The notes under the pieces: generated by a model
Told to the model about the DNA's origin: nothing
What the model saw: only the letters and a program-made list of their open reading frames with translations
The model's database searches: none
Source: Aphelocoma coerulescens
Lineage: Eukaryota > Chordata > Aves > Passeriformes > Corvidae
Assembly: GCF_041296385.1 (NCBI RefSeq)
Contig: NC_091019.1
Span: 12,478,531 to 12,542,530 of the forward strand
Direction: 5' to 3'
Length of the DNA: 64,000 nt
Made by a program: the position numbers and the translations under genes
In this document: piece by piece, positions 1 to 15,000 of the stretch
How positions within the stretch are numbered: the first letter of the stretch is position 1
Layout of the letters: the number at the start of each line of letters is the position of its first letter

Positions 1-3000
1 GTACCACTGGTGCTTCTGGGAATGTAACTCTTTTCTTTTGCACAGGAAAAATAGAATCAAAGCTTCCTTCTGCTTTTTTCCCACTGAATTGTGGGGAAAG
101 TTTGTTTCCTTGTGAGTTCATTGGGGAAATTGTGTGAGAGGTCAAACAACAACCGTGTTTAGCCTCAGGTTTTTAGTCCTTTTAAACATGAAAGGAAGAA
201 ATTTTGTGTTTGTGGGTGAGAAAGGGCAGCAGCCAAATAGGATCCTGGGGTAACTCTGCAGTGAGTGTCCTCAGGGTCAGCGCTGCCGAGAACACCGCAT
301 GCACTCTTGTCTGTTGTGCTTCTTTTTGGACAGTGTCTTCTGATTTATGGACTAATACTCACTCAAGGGCTAGATCAGAATAGAAAATAAAAATATTCTT
401 GATTGGGAATACATGTAATTTGACTTGCAGGCTAAAAAGCAAAGTGTGCTGACCTTGTTTTAAAAAACCTAAAACGTTCTTTTCGGCCCCTTTTAGAACA
501 AAGTTGTCTGCTTAAAATTTCATTTTAAAGTGTTTCATTTTTATAATTGAGCATGCAGATGTACTTAGAATGCTCCATGGCTTTAATGGAAACAGGAATT
601 TGAGGTACTTGGAGCCGGTGCGTTTGTTGTTACCCAGTCAAGGAAGCTGGCAGATGATGTTACAAATTTTGGAAGAATTGTGGTTTTGCAGACAATGAAA
701 GCAGCAGTTAGGGCACACAATGTCGAGATAGTACTGCTGAGAACATAATTGTGATCGGGTTTCCGCTGCTTAACTGATAAGTAATATTAAAACCTCAAAT
801 AAATTATAATTGTAGGGTGATAAAACACACAGCCCTGAAGTCTGACATTTGCAAGATCAAAAAGGCCATGTGAGATCTTGCATATTTTTTTTATTTAAAG
901 CATCAGTTCCATGGCACAGTAGCTGTAGGCACTGTACCATCCAGGCAAACAAACCTTACAAAGACACTCTGATTTTGAAGTAACAGTTTGCAATACAAGC
1001 TCTGAAAATTCAGCAGAGATGAGCATTTGCTTAAAATGCTGGCACTTGGAAATTATTAATTTCTATAATAATATTATTGATTTTTTTTTAAATGTGTGCT
1101 CTATTTTGATTTTTTTGAAGTTGTATTTACATCACCCGGAAGCCTTGTAAGTGCCTTGCAATTATTCTGTGTGCTGGCTGGGATGTTTTTAATAGACAAA
1201 ATCAGCTGGCTTTGTTTTGCAATTATATTTCAGCACCATGGTTTTGGCTTAAAATGTTCCTTTCGAGTAGGTTTATTCATATACAGTTATTCGCAATTTT
1301 TCTTATACAAGATTTTCTTTTTATTTTGGTACTTGGAAGCTGCTCTGGAAGTGTTCTGAGAATAAAAACAAGATTTTTGCTGAAAGATGATATACCTACT
1401 GAGTACTTTTGTGTTACTTTGAGTATTGTAGAAAAGAGTGAAACATGGGAAAATGGTGACAAGAGCACCTGTGTGTCTTCACCTCAACCAGCTTGAGAAC
1501 TGCTGGTACAAAAGGATTGTTTGAGAGCACAGGGATGCCCACAATGCCTCCAGAAAATTCAGATTGTAGCAAGGATATCTGATTTTCTGAACAGTTACTG
1601 CTTTGGTGTGAAAAAGTTATTTGTAGTTACTGCCTTCTCTGTGATTAGAATGGAACAGAGAAGTTCAGCTCTTTGAAATTTTCTAATTTTATTTGTAGCT
1701 GTTCTTGGTTTGCTTTGCAAATATTTGCATTGCTGCCTGCTCTTAAAATTAAATTACAATGCTCTAATATCAAACAGTGATAAGTTCCATAGTTATGTAT
1801 GCACTGGGCAGGAGCCAGGATACTGCAGGGGGTGAGACAGTATGTGTGGTAGGAGGAGAGATAAAATACACGTGGCTACAATGGAAGAAAAGGGCATTAA
1901 AACATAATTTCTGAGACTCTGGTCATTTTAAGGGAGTGATTTTGCAATTGAATGGTGATGGAAGTGCTAATTCTTGGCAGAAGAATCTTGTAGTACTTTT
2001 GAGATAGTTTGCCATTCTGCTGTCCCCTTTCAGCTGATGTTTACCTGGGATGATTTTTGAAAGAGAAAAAATGTAAGATTAGATACCTAAAAATGTAAAA
2101 TAACTGCTTGAGACCTACAGACAGAAACTGACAAAAGTAATTTTTTGAAACAAACAAACAAACAAACCACAATCCTTGTCTTGTCGTAACATGAAGGAGC
2201 TCAGTCACCTCAAAATAGCTGGGAATTAAATACATTTGTGTGTGCAGTTTTTGTTCCTGGAAGTCTTTCATAAAGCAGGAGTTTTCATGCAGCCTGTAGA
2301 AAAGTGGGAATGTCTGTGCTTGGTCTTTTGTGATATCACAAAAGAACTTTTCTGTGGTTTTCTCTACCACTGTTTGTATCTCCTCACTGCTCCTCGGGGA
2401 TGGTGGTGATGATGTGGAGCTGAGTCCAGCTCCAGCTCTGGGTTTGAAATCCTCATGTACTTTTGGCCAGTGGCTTGTGGCTTTTGTCCTTAAAAGCAGC
2501 AATGATCAGGCTACAACACAGTTGCTCTGTAGCTGCCTATGCCAGCTCCCCAAATTGCTGTCACCTCTGCTATCATATAAAAAGTACTTTCAAAAATATC
2601 TGAACAAAGTACAGATATTAACTGAACAAGTTGGGTTTTGTCTAACATCACTGAGACTTCCATTACCCTGAAGTCACCTCAGTGTGATGGAAGTGAACCC
2701 ATCTAACTCAATTTTGAGGGTTTCATGTTGCTTTTTTTTACTGAGTAACTTGCAGTGATTGGAGAGTGGGAGAGGAAGGCATAATCTCTATTAAAACACT
2801 GAGGAACAGTGAGGGAAAACTTAAGAGGCAAAGCCTTTCCAGCATCAGGAGTGGTCTGGAGCCAGGAGAGGCCATGTGCCTGCAGCCTGAGGCTACAGGC
2901 CAGTCACACATCCTTAGCTTTTCATGAACTGGGAAAATGGGGCCTCTTGACACATTAAGCTTAAGTATTCCCAAATAATCATAAAACTACTTCAGAAACC

Positions 3001-6000
3001 CAAGTTTTGAGCTCTTCTATGGTGTAATAATGTTGATTCAAAGGAAGATGGGTAATGTTAAATATCTTGACTTCTTTCAGTGTTTCAACCAGTTTCAATA
3101 TGATTATTTCTTAGATTTGACACTTCTTCTATGTGTTACTAAGGCATCTTTCCATCTAAAATTCCAAGTTTACATAAACATAAACCTCATTTTACAGTTG
3201 ATTTGATGCAGTGTTCCCCCCAGCATGTATGGAAACATCTGCTTGTCTGCTTAGCAATACCTATATGCAGGGTACAAACAGAATGAACACAGCAGGGAAA
3301 ACTGTGATTTAGCAGGGAAAGGGTTAATTCATGACAGGCATTCCTTTTTAATTTTAAGTAATAAATAAAGGAAACTGGTGGGGTCTGAGCAGCTGGCCAA
3401 ATGTGTTCAGAAAGACTTGCAAGCTCCCACAGCAATTAATCCAGATCAGGAGAGGATTAATTTGAAGTTTAAAACACCCTCCATGCCTGAGGAGGGACCT
3501 GTGTAAAGTGCTCATGAATGGGGTAGGGAGCTGGTTTGTAAGAGTGGGAGTTAAGTTAGGGATGTGAAATCTGATTTTTGAATTTCCAGGCTGGACTTTT
3601 ACATCTCAGTCTTCTGTAGTAGATCAGTAGCCTGAGTGAATAAGGAGTGAAAAATATCACAGATAATCTTAGACTAATATAGACTATAAGAAATGTAAAT
3701 TGCTTGATTTTTTACATTTATTGCCAGATCCAGAAGTCTGAGGTTTTCTACCTTTAGTAATCAAGATTTCTTAAGCAGACCAACAGCTTGAAGAACTTAA
3801 AACTCTTTTGGTATTCTTTTACAATTTGACTCTATTTTAGCTCGGAAAATAGGTAAATTAGTTTTGAAAGGAATTCTTGGGGATTGGGGAAGTATTTATG
3901 AGCAGAATATTCTGTTCAATATAGAGTAGATCTTGGAAATTGACCTGCAGGTGTATTGGTAAAATTGTTGCAAATTTCTGAAGATTAATTTTATTTTTCT
4001 CTGGAAATAAGACTGCAAAAAGGTGTTTTATTAAACCCAAAAAAGTTAATTGAGATAGTAATGTGTATTATAATATCAACCACAGTAAATGACCAGCCAT
4101 ATGGAAAAGGTTATATTTTTTAATTTGACTGGTCTGAGCTACAAAAACTATAGTGAGATTTTCACATTCGAGTAGGAAACATCCTCCAGTCCTCCTGCTG
4201 TGGCTTTGCATTTTGATGGGAATATTCTGTTCTCAGTGTTTGCCACTGTTTGTAAGAGGCTCTTTGCCTTTTCCATGATGATTTTTTGTCTTACACTGAA
4301 ATGCCTACTGCTGTCTTTGTCCTTTTCACCATCTTCTTTCCTCCCCTCAGAAGCCCAAAGTGAAGCTCTTAAGCAGAGGGAACCGAATCCTCTGACAGCT
4401 TCCCCCTGCAGCCAAAAGCCGCTCAATCTTTGCCTTCCCACACAAATTTCAGGTGTCTTTTTTGAGCTGGATGTATACTTTTGTAAAAGTCTCCTGCACC
4501 TTGATGAAATTTTGCCTGTTTGTCTGTAGTATTACTCATACAAAAATATGAAATTTTGCATACTTATCTGTAATGGCAAGAGCCTCTAATGACAACAGAA
4601 AATTGAGGAAAGGTGGCTGGGAGAAAACATTTGAGTTCATGTGTCTGAAGTGGGTTTTACTTAGCCTTGCTTAGTGTGATGTCAGACCAGGGGCAGGGCA
4701 GTGTGTTCCTGCTAGGAATCCTTCTCAACCTGTATGGCAGGGAGAGAACAGAGTTGAAGGTGTTTTGAACAGTTTCACCAGACAGCCACGGATGTATCAT
4801 TGCATTAGACATGACAACTTTAACTCTTTGGAAGGGGAAGGGGGAGAAGGCATTTAACTGCAGGTGGAGTGGAAGGGTGTGGGAGATGGGAATGGAGATG
4901 GAGGTGTGATCATCAGAGCTGCTTCCAGAGAAGACCTCTGTGTCATCAAAGTACAGCAACAGGAACACCAACAAAATGGGGCTCCTGCTTTGAATGTCAA
5001 GCTGGAGAGGAGGGTGAGGGATAAGAGGTTCCTCTTGAACAAAGGACAGAGGTGGCTCAGGAAAATCCTCACAGGTGGAGCTACACAGCTAAGAGCTTGG
5101 GCCGAGCAAGATCCTGGGGGAAAAGGGGATCTTACTGGGAAGTACAAGCAAGTATTGCTTTCTCTTGTTTCATTTCCCTTTTTGGAGTTTAACATTTTAC
5201 TGTGGTAAACTTGGACTTGCATTTTCTTGTTTGAGCATCTCATAAAGTACAATCTTGGGTGAAGTTAGTCGGATTTTTCCTAGTGTTGCCTGAGTCTAGA
5301 CTTCCCATTAGATCTATGCCATAACATGCTCTAGAATCCCCTAAGGCAAGGTCTTCTGAGCAGGGTTTTCAGAGGTGCCCTGCTTGGCCTGGAGAGCAGG
5401 GAGCGGGGTTTGTTCAGGAGGAGGCTGTAAGTCAGTGCACATTTGGGCTAGAGAAGCACTGTGCTCCCCTGCCTTGGGATAAAATTGAGGGCTTTCAGGA
5501 ACAAAACTGCCTTGGAGTCTTGCCCAGTCCAGAGAACTGCTGGGGCAGACTGGAGTTTAAGGGCTGATATTGCTGAGAAACCTGTCATAGGAGAAATCTC
5601 CTGTGTGGGAATGCCCTGCTGTAAGAGAATGAGTAAACTGTTCGTGGCAACGTCCAAACTCACACTGACACAGTTATTGTTTCTCATTCCCAATCCATTT
5701 TCTTTTCTAATCTGCAAGATGAGATAAATAGAAGATTTTATGCAACTGTAGCATTTTTTTATGTCAGCTCTGTGCTGAGTGATTTATCTTTATTACCCAC
5801 TAAAGCCTGAAAATTTGCACTTGTTTTTCATGTTATTTATTTTGGAAAATATACTGAATTGCTCTTCTCTCACTAGTTTAAATAAAATAGAACAATTTGG
5901 CATCTGTAGTAATCAAACTGACTGACTTAGGGTGGAATGGCAACTCCTTCAGCACAAGCCTAAACCAGGACATTTCAGAAAAGTCAGCATCACCATGTAC

Positions 6001-8039
6001 TGAGAGAAGATACGCCAGTTCAGGAACGCAAATATTTTAAAAGAAAATGCTTCCAGACCTGGCCTGTATTGTGTATTAGCCCCTGGCTGGCTTAATTTGT
6101 CTGGCACATGCTCAACTCTGACACTAGGTGATTATACTAATAAAAAAAATAAAAGAGGGAGGAAGTATATAATGTCTGCACCGTTGTTTTTATATACGTA
6201 CCCCTTCTGTGTCATAGAATGAGATGCTGACAGATGGTACTTAGTCACCTGTTATGTCTGTTGATTATATGCTTTGATCTAAAATTCATTTTGCTCCTCT
6301 TGGCAGCTGAGCTGCTTCTTAATCCATTGATAAAACCTGCCTAATAAGCACTTGCAAAGACACTGACATCACCAGAAACAGACTGCGCGGGTGAGACCAT
6401 GACGTGATGCCCGTAAACCCCAAAGAAGTCTTGTGTTCAAGGCTTCAAGCAAAATGCTTTTCTGAGAAACAAGTAACAAGCAGTTTTATTCTTGCTTGGC
6501 ATAGTTTAGGTCTGATGCTTCCTTGTATTTGTTTCAAATGTATCAATAAGGAGAGGACGGTTCAAATAGCTGCTTTCCTATGGAGAATTTGTATCTTGCC
6601 ATGCTTTGCTGTGTATTAAAACGATCAGAAACCTTGTTTCTTCTTCCTTAATTATGTGTGTAAATACATTTTTCTTGTCATGGAAGAGTTTTAAGAAGAA
6701 AGCCATTACCTTGTCTTGGGGTGAGTCTCAGTGCCTAAACAGAGCTCTCCATGAGAAGTGTAGGGAGCTAAAACGTGGTGTTCATTTTGTTTGGGCTTTT
6801 TGGGGGGGTTCTGTTTGGTTTCATTGGGGTTTTCTGCAAAAGGTGAAGCTTTCTGAGGTTTTAGTTTGAGGGTCCTGTCACTCATTAAATTTGTGACTAA
6901 TAAGAACCAGTTAAAGTAATCTTAATATATAAACCTTGGCAGAGGGGAGTTATAAATTTCTGGTATCTTGAGGACTTTATTGCATTAGCATTTTAGCAAA
7001 ATCAGGTCTTTCCTCCTAAGCTGCATGGCCATCTCTGGCCAGCTCTTACTGTCACCAAGCTGCCCTGAGAGAGTCACATGGCACAGTTTCCCTTGCCATC
7101 AGCTGGCTGGCAGGTCCCTTCATTCAATTATCAGGCCTTATTTTGTCAGCATGGAAGCAGCATCTTCTGCCAGCTTTGGGAGCTTTCCAGTCCTGGAGAC
7201 CTGCAAGGCTGCACTGTAGGAAAAGTGGAAAAGTGGCTTTTGTTTAGCATTCTCTTTGTCTGACAGCTTGGTGGATGTCCTGAGAAGGAGTCTAGGTAAT
7301 TAATTTGAACTAGGTGGGTAAAACTAACACGATACCCTAAGAGATTGTCTCCTCTTCAATGATCCATCCTCTAACAAAATACTGAAGTTTCCACATGAAA
7401 GATGTTAGACTCCCCTACAGGGAAATCATGTTTATTTTAATGCAAGAAATATGAATTAATGGAGATTATAATTGTGGACAGAGTTCTGGAATATTTAGCT
7501 CTGAATCTGGCTGTAATAACTCATGGAGTGGTGCTGCTCAGATTCTCACTGAGTTCAGAATAGCTCTTCTGTCTTTTAAGCTAAAGTGACAAGGAAGTTA
7601 GATTTTCTTTTTCCTTATTGACCCTGTGACTGTTCACTTGAGAATAGGAGCAAAGTATTTTTATAAATTTTGTCCTACATAATTATGTAAGGGAAGTATT
7701 TATAAGCATCTTTGTTCCTGTAATCCTTTTTATTTCGATAAAGCTAAATCTAATAAAATTCCTGAGCAGATATTAAAAACTTGTTCAAAATTTAAAAATT
7801 TAAATGTACAAATTTTTTTTTTCTTTTTTAATTTGGCAGAGGAAAGGCTGATTTAAAAATATAGGCTACAGGACTGCTGGTTAAACTATAAATTACAGAA
7901 AAGCATGTTAAGGCATGACATTGTTGCGCAGCTAACAATCATTCTTTTTTGGCTTGTTGCCTCTAGAGGCATACTGAAAAGGGGAGGAGAGGGGGGTGAA
8001 GCAATTTAGAGCTTATACTAAATAAATACTGATAGGTTT
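1..8039. other. Intergenic, no gene recognised
   Basis: AT-leaning unique-looking DNA. Open frames are short and lack family resemblance on both strands. A G/T-rich stretch lies at about 6,778-6,840. A possible MIR 3' trace (TCTAATCTGCAAGATGAGAT) lies near 5,707. Assignment to the RASSF10-BMAL1 interval is inferred only from human gene order. Confidence 0.6.
2149..2167. repeat. Short (CAAA)n microsatellite
   Basis: About four to five CAAA units on the plus strand, right after a run of six T and three A. Isolated and short. Confidence 0.8.
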
Positions 8040-8300
8040 GAAAAACAAAAACAAACGGAAAAAACAAACACAAAAGACAAAAAACCCACCAGCCCTCCAG
8101 AGACTCCCCAGCCCCTGGAAATCCAGGACAAAAATACTCCCAGAACACAAAATCTGTTCCCCATCAGATAGCTGTGCCTGCCAGAGCTGGGGACATGTGC
8201 CCTGCCAGACATGCCGGCTGCCACGCAGCCCTGGGGGTGATGGCAGTGCCAGGGATGTTGGCACAGCTCAGGCAGGGGACAGCAAGGGGTGCAGGAATGC
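8040..8300. other. A/C-rich low-complexity tract followed by a GC-rich stretch
   Basis: Positions 8,040-8,088 are almost only A and C on the plus strand (AAAAC/AAAC-like runs). The adjoining ~210 bases are clearly more GC-rich than the surroundings, with runs of CCAG, CCCTG and GGCAG. This could be the remains of a retroposed segment with its A-rich end, but no consensus element or gene is recognised. Confidence 0.5.
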
Positions 8301-8697
8301 TGGCAGAGAATAATGCTTACCTGAGACCTTTTTCTGGGGGAAGAAAGGGGAATTTTCATGTGTGTATTAGAGGCGAAGGTAACATATATTTTCTCTCAGG
8401 AAGTTCTCAGCTGAGGAAAGAGAATGAACTTTGTGGGGGTTTTCTGGCTTTCTTCTTGGGAAGGCTTTGGGCTTCCACGTGAGATGATGTGATAAACATG
8501 AGAAAAAAAAATCCCCACAATTTAAACACACACTTCATGTATTTTTAAAAATTAGTTGCAATAAATGTTCATTCTCATTACTGTAAGTGTCCATTACTAT
8601 GAATAATAAAGAAACTGATCTTTAACTTCTGAATGAAAAATATACATGTTTAAGTGGTGTAAGAAAGTGTATTAATTGGGGAAGGACTCAACAGTTT

Positions 8698-9060
8698 CAG
8701 TTTTCTTCTTTCTCTCCTTGCTTTGATAGTATCCCATGAAACAGTAAGCTAGAGGAAGAGAGATTCTCTCCTCCCTGTCTACCACTTCTTCTGCCAACCT
8801 GGCAGCTCTTCTTTCTGACTCCTTTCTGTTAGGAACCCTCTCCTCCTTTCACCCAGCTGCCTTCCCCACCCACATACATACTTGGATCTTCAGTCAAGTC
8901 TGTCCTTGCTCTCGTGCCCATGAAGTGTTCAGGTGCTGCTTCCACCTCTACTTTCCCACAGATCTCCAGAAGCCCCATAAGAGTTCTTTCCCTCCCTGCT
9001 TCACATCACCTCTCTCTTCACCCTGTGGCACTGCCCATGCCTGCTCTGCTTCCTACTGCT
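8698..9060. repeat. Pyrimidine-rich low-complexity stretch
   Basis: The plus strand is dominated by C and T for about 360 bases (TCTTCTTTCTCTCCTTGC near the left end, CTCCTCCTTTCACCCAGC in the middle), without a fixed period. No gene is recognised in either strand. Confidence 0.5.
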
Positions 9061-12000
9061 GGTAGAGCAGCACTGAATTTTGCCAGTTCTAGTTGAGGCT
9101 GAAAAATTAAGTTTTGTCTATGTTAACATGAGTCAGTTCCAGGTGTAGCAGAGAGCACCTCTGCTCCCCTTTGGCACTGGTGCCATTCAATGCCCACAGA
9201 GTTAACATCCTTATTTAAAAGCTGCAGTGGAAAGAGTCCCCAGTGAGCCAATCCCCAGCTCACAGGCAATGAATTACAGATTTTCAGGGCTTTGGATGAA
9301 GCCAGCTGTGTTGTAGTTTCATATGAAGGTTCTAATGAGAAGATGCAGTGGTAAATAAAGCAATTGATGCTGTAGTTTTATATTATCTAAAAATTTTTTT
9401 GGGGATGATGTTCCCACACTTATGGAGTTTTGAATGTTCTAACTTCAACATTTTCTAAATAGTAAGTTGTCATGATTGATGCTCTAGCATCTAAAAAAGA
9501 TGGGAAAATTTTGAGATGATGGTATAAACCAGATTCTTAGCTAAATGTTGTTGTGAGCATTTTTACACTTTGACACTGAAGTTGTCATCTTGGATTGCAC
9601 CACTGGCAGTCCTCACAGATGATTGAGCCAGTTCACTTTCCCAGAGTGTCTTAAAAATAGAATATCTTTTCTACCACCATCTTCTGATTAGAAAGTATTG
9701 TTTTACAGCTGTAAAGAAAAAGGAAATGTTTAAAACTCAGACTGAAAACACATGTTCATTGGGAGAGAATGCTGGGATAAATTCAACAGCTGTGCATTTG
9801 CCATATATTTAGGGCCGTGGCCATGAAAACCTGAAGTAGTATTTTTGGTTTGGGTTTTGATGGTGGTGGTTGGTTTTGGTTTATTCCTTTTAGATAAGCA
9901 GATCTTAATAAAACCTTCTGAGGTTTTCTTCTCTCTTTGCAACATTAATGATGAATGCCACACAGTAACAGGCAAACTGGTTGCAATGCACATGCTGACG
10001 AGGGAGGCCTAGGCCAGGAGTCTAACATTCCACATCAGCCTGCAAGATTAAAATGTTTGTAGTTTAGAGTTTTACACAGTTTTGATTGGAGTCCATCCAG
10101 ATATTTGCATGCAAAGAATTATTGCTCAATGACAAATTGTGTTGATACAATCTAGTATGTTGGGAAATTTCCACTCTAGTATGGTCGCGTGCCAAGTATG
10201 ATACCTCTTGGGAATAATACATTAAATGATGTATTTGGGCATTGAAAGATCAGTAGACAGCAAAAGCAATTTTCTATAATTTGGAAAAATCACAGATTCT
10301 GTATCTCTAATCAGAGGTGATTCTCATTTTTGCAAGTTTGTGCTAAGATTGTAATACAAAAAGCTGAAACCCTGAACCCCCTTGCAGGGTTTGTAAAATA
10401 CTCCTCCCCTTAGGAAGAAGGGTCCATGCAAATGGCAAATTTGCTTGGGCTATCTGTGCTCCAAAGTGTGATTCTGCAAACCTGGTGCTGAGTAGCACCT
10501 TCTTCCTAAACAGACCAGATACCACTGAGAAATATTCTTTGTGCGCTCTGGTAGCTAACAATTCCATTTAAAATCTGATCTTCTCCCCCTTACCTTGTAT
10601 TTATCCTAGCTGAAACCAGGACAATTTTCTACTCTCTAAATACTATTCTGGAGTTTGTTAGTCACCACTTGTTTCTGAGTCTCACTCACCTGGCAGAGCT
10701 CTGCTTCTCATCACAGCAAAGCTACTGAAACCTCTGGGTGACAGTAACTCACTCCTACAGTAAGTGCAGCATGTCTGGTAGCACAGAGAGGTTATTCCAT
10801 AATTATTAGTTATTCAGCTTAGAATAAACCTTTGAGAAGTTGCAATACTGTGAGGAACAATCTGATGCTGAAGTGCCTCTGTAGAAACATTCTGCCTTAG
10901 AAAGCCTGAGCTTGCTGGGCTGATGTGTATTTGACAAAAAATGTTTGAAGGGATGCAGATCTGACTGTTCTGGATTTTAGCACCAGTTGCTGAAAATAAG
11001 TCATGCAAGACCAGTCAGGAAGTTTTAGTATGAAGTACTTAAGAGCTCCTCAATGAGCTAGACTTAGAGTTAGTAGTAATAGGTTTCCTAAAGTTCTCCT
11101 CTCTAACTGCCTTTGCAGCAGAATCTGCATGGAGGAAATTAAGCCTGAAACAGAGATGTGAAAATTAAGTGTATTTGTCGTATATAACAGTAGCATTCTT
11201 CTGCCCTATTGATAAAGGACACATGTCAATGACATAAAACATTAGTTTCTAAGCTCACTGGCTAAAAGAGAGGGAGTCTCACACTTTTCCGATCAAGTTT
11301 TGAGGCTGAAAATTCCTTTTCCTTAACTGGACAAGTGATATCTGGAATTTCAGTACTAACTTCAATGGGACTCTTTCAGATTATTTAATTCACTTGTACT
11401 CTTTGTGAATGTGTTTTTTATTTGGCAGCAAAGCAATTGTAGGAACAAGGATTACTTTGTGTGTTTTGTGATGAGATTACACTTAGCATTTATGGCATTG
11501 CAGGTTTCTTTTGGAATATCACTGACATCATGAAGTAAGTTGAAAAGGCTTAACTTCTAAAATGACAGCTGAAGTCTTAACACCAAAATCTCTTTGATGA
11601 TTAAATGAAATGCTTTCTGCTGAGAAAGAGCGATATGGGAAAAGAGAAAGGTGCTAGGGGGATTTAGCTCTCTGTCAACGTTTTAATTGCACAGCTCACG
11701 GGTTTTAGTCACTCTCCCTAATCTTGCTTTGTGCACAGCTTCTCTTTGCTTCCGTTACATTCTCATGTAGCTGCTGCCTCGTGATCTCTGGGCAAGTCAC
11801 ACTAATGTGGGAAACAATCATGTTAGTACTACTAAGGGCTGGGGTTTATTTTGGTCTTGGTTTGGTGTTTTGGGGGGTTTTGTTCTTTTTTAGGCACGGG
11901 CAAGGGAGGTTTTCAAAGTAACTTCTTAAGAGTTGTCAAGCAGAGGATTATAAATGTTTTGTCAAGTCCTGTGTAAACTCCCACTTTGTGGACTGTTGCT

Positions 12001-15000
12001 GTGGGATGAGTTTTATTTCATGGGCCAGTTTGAATGGTGATGGCTCTTATGAGGTTTGTCCCATGGTTGCATTTGTGGCTTAAAATACTGGCCTTGTGAG
12101 AAAAAGACAAGTGTCTCTGGTTTCAAGGGTTAGTTCTGTTTGTACAGAGACAGCAATGTCACTCTTAACCTGTTCAACACCTTCCTCAAAACAACCCTCC
12201 GCCTACAGGTAGACTCTCTGCCTGTCATGAAGCACTTTGGCTGTGCTAAGGCTCCTAGAAACAGCTAATAAATCTGTCAGGCTCTTAGGACACTGTTTTT
12301 AAGCAGGGTTAATAAATACAAGCATAAATATGTACAATCCTGTCTCCTTCATCTTGCAATCCTGAAAGACTGGAAATACTCACATTTAAACTCAGTAAAT
12401 ACATTGCTTGTGTAAGTGGAAATACAGTTTTAGTAGATCTCTAACATGTTCAATCTAGTTTTTTACATACTGAGCTCCATGAACAAGTTCATCTATTCAT
12501 AAATAGGAGGTAAAGCTGCTGCTGGAGAAACCCCTCTGAGAGTGATAGAAGCTGGTTAAAATTTGGAAGAAAATTAGAATAATGGTGGTTTACTGTGTTC
12601 AATAGCTTAGAGTCAGTCAATCTCTTCATTGTTATGATGTGAGCACATACAACTTGTATTTTCACAGACTAGCTGGGTTTACTTGTAGCACAATTCATTT
12701 TCTAATTCATGCTGTCCTTTGAACGGTGAATTTTTTTCTTCATTTGCACTGCTGTTTTTTCTCTGTTGTGTCTTAATTTTTAATGCGCCCCCCTCATCTT
12801 TCTGCCCCATTCTTTCTCCCCCAACTCTTGTCATTCCTTTGTGTCTACTGAGAAGATTCTGCTCTGTGCTGGCTCAGAGGTTCATGTGAAATGAGTTCCT
12901 GACCTTTCCGCTTCCTTCGAGGCAGCGGTCACTTCCCAGCTGGCATGAACTGTGTAAATAAAATAGCTGGGAGCTCTAGGAATGGAGGGAGGGAGAAGGA
13001 AAACTCCATGAGCTTGTGGCTCAGCCCAGGGCGATGCAGCCAGTGTGTGGGAACAGGGGGTTTTTTGTCTTTCCCTCTACTTCAGAAGCTGGGGTGAGCA
13101 GCCTCACACTTTGGTCTCCAGAGCATGCAGGCGGTGAAAAAATACATCATCCAACCTCCTTGGTCTATCGATGGCATCAGAAAGTGCTGGCACCACTAGG
13201 GATATCTCCATGTGATATTATTTCATAGACTTTGCTGCAGGATATTTCAATAAGAGGGATAATAACTGGTTCAGGCTGACTGCTTTAATATCTATTTTTG
13301 TTATGGACTGAATGACCAGCTACAATTTTCTGTAATTGCTTGTCGTTTTCCTAGGACTTATGCAAGCTCTTTTCAGTTAGCCTGCTTTCTGAAGACTTTT
13401 CAGGAAACAAATCTCTTCATGAGCAAGAAGAAAAAGAAGTCAGATCTATGAGGAACTGAGAAACAAAAATCCTCCAAATTCTTACAATAAACCACCAATA
13501 ACCCAACATTTTGTGTAATGAAAAACACTGCTGCTGTCATTTTTGCTGAACATCATGGAAGGATATGACAGGGATACATAAACCAAACTGGCTTATTTTT
13601 CAGTAGTAGATCTCATAGTATTTTTCTTGGAAGCTGTACTCATCCTCCTCTTAAAGTTAATTTTTTTTTAGACAAATACCTTTGCTGCTTCAGCATACAG
13701 TTGCTTCTTTAGTGGGCTCTCCCAACACGGCCTAGCATTTCTCGCTGCAGAAGTTGGTAACACTATCAAAACTTGCCTCAGTTACTCACTCTCACGAAAA
13801 AGTGTTGCTCTGTTTTTTCTTCCTGCTGTGGGGTTTTTCAGTGATTCATTTCTCTTTGGAAATATTATTGGGCTTGATCTCATCCTTAATTTGCTCTGCA
13901 TTTCTCATAAGCTCACAGCCTGTTGGTTTCAGAAAGGTGCCAGTGTTCATTTTTCATTTGAATTGGTCGCTGTTTACAAGCCAAATGCTGACAGATGTGG
14001 TTATGAGAGCCTCGCTGCTGTCTTTCTGCAAAGAATGTTGGTTTTTGTGGTGGTGTTTATGGATTTATTGATACCAGACCTGTTGGTGTGCATAGCAGAG
14101 CTTACCCAAGGGATTCAGGACAAGACCTCCATGGAGTTCCAAGACCTTTTGAGAAAGGCTTCCAGCACCTTTCAGGCCTTGACGAAGTTGCTTACTGGTA
14201 AAACCTCCACAAGTGGAAACTTGTTGGAAGGAAAGCAGATCCAGGTGACTATTGTGTAAATGTGGGGAGACCTTGTCTGAAGGGTTGTTAAAGAGAGAGC
14301 AAATTAGAAGAGAGTAGTAGATGTTTTAGCTTGTCCTCAGTTCCAGGCTCTTTGTACATAGAGAGAGTTAACTGTGAGAAGTTGAGATAATTTTGTACTT
14401 GTGATGGAATAAATTTAATTAAAGTTATTTATTCCTCTTTCTCCCACAAACTTTTAGTATCTTTATGTGTCTGTCAAAGGGTCATTAGAGTAGAAGAGAA
14501 AGCATATGCTCTATTCCCCATTACTTTTTTTCTAGAATTAATAAAAAGGCCAGGTTTCACATGTGCTCCAAACCACTGGGGACACGTGAGGGATTGCTAA
14601 TGGGGAACTGGCTTCCACTTGTAACTCTCTGTTGGATAGAGCAGATTTTCAGTTCATTTTGATTAGAGATGTTTGGAAGAAGTTGTTCTTAGCACTGCAT
14701 TTTTTTTAGGATTTGTTGGAGAGATCATACTGTTTGCAGATTTTTTTTTTTTTTTTAAGAACTACTCCATCCCTCAGCGAGATTCTCTTCCGCCTGGGTG
14801 GTTATAGTTTCATTTTCTTCAAAATACGGGTTTTTACTTTGGCCTGTTCAAGGAAGTGTCACCTCACACACAAATACCTACACCAGCCTTAAGGCAAAAT
14901 ATCACTTTACTTTCCAGAATCTTAGAGTTAGAAGATGATACTCCTCCAGCCCCAGTCACAAAGCTGAAAGGATTTCAGAATTTTCATTACATCTGTGTTG

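Noticed and set aside
13828..14259. A 143-codon frame with a protein-like C-terminal half
   Set aside because: No domain or family is recognised, there is no supporting promoter or splice context, and a frame of this size is expected by chance in 64 kb read six ways.
14925..14965. Repeat-like string AGAATCTTAGAGTTAGAAG followed by a CTCCTCCAGC segment
   Set aside because: It resembles the edge of some CR1 or SINE copies but does not extend on either side, so it is not called.
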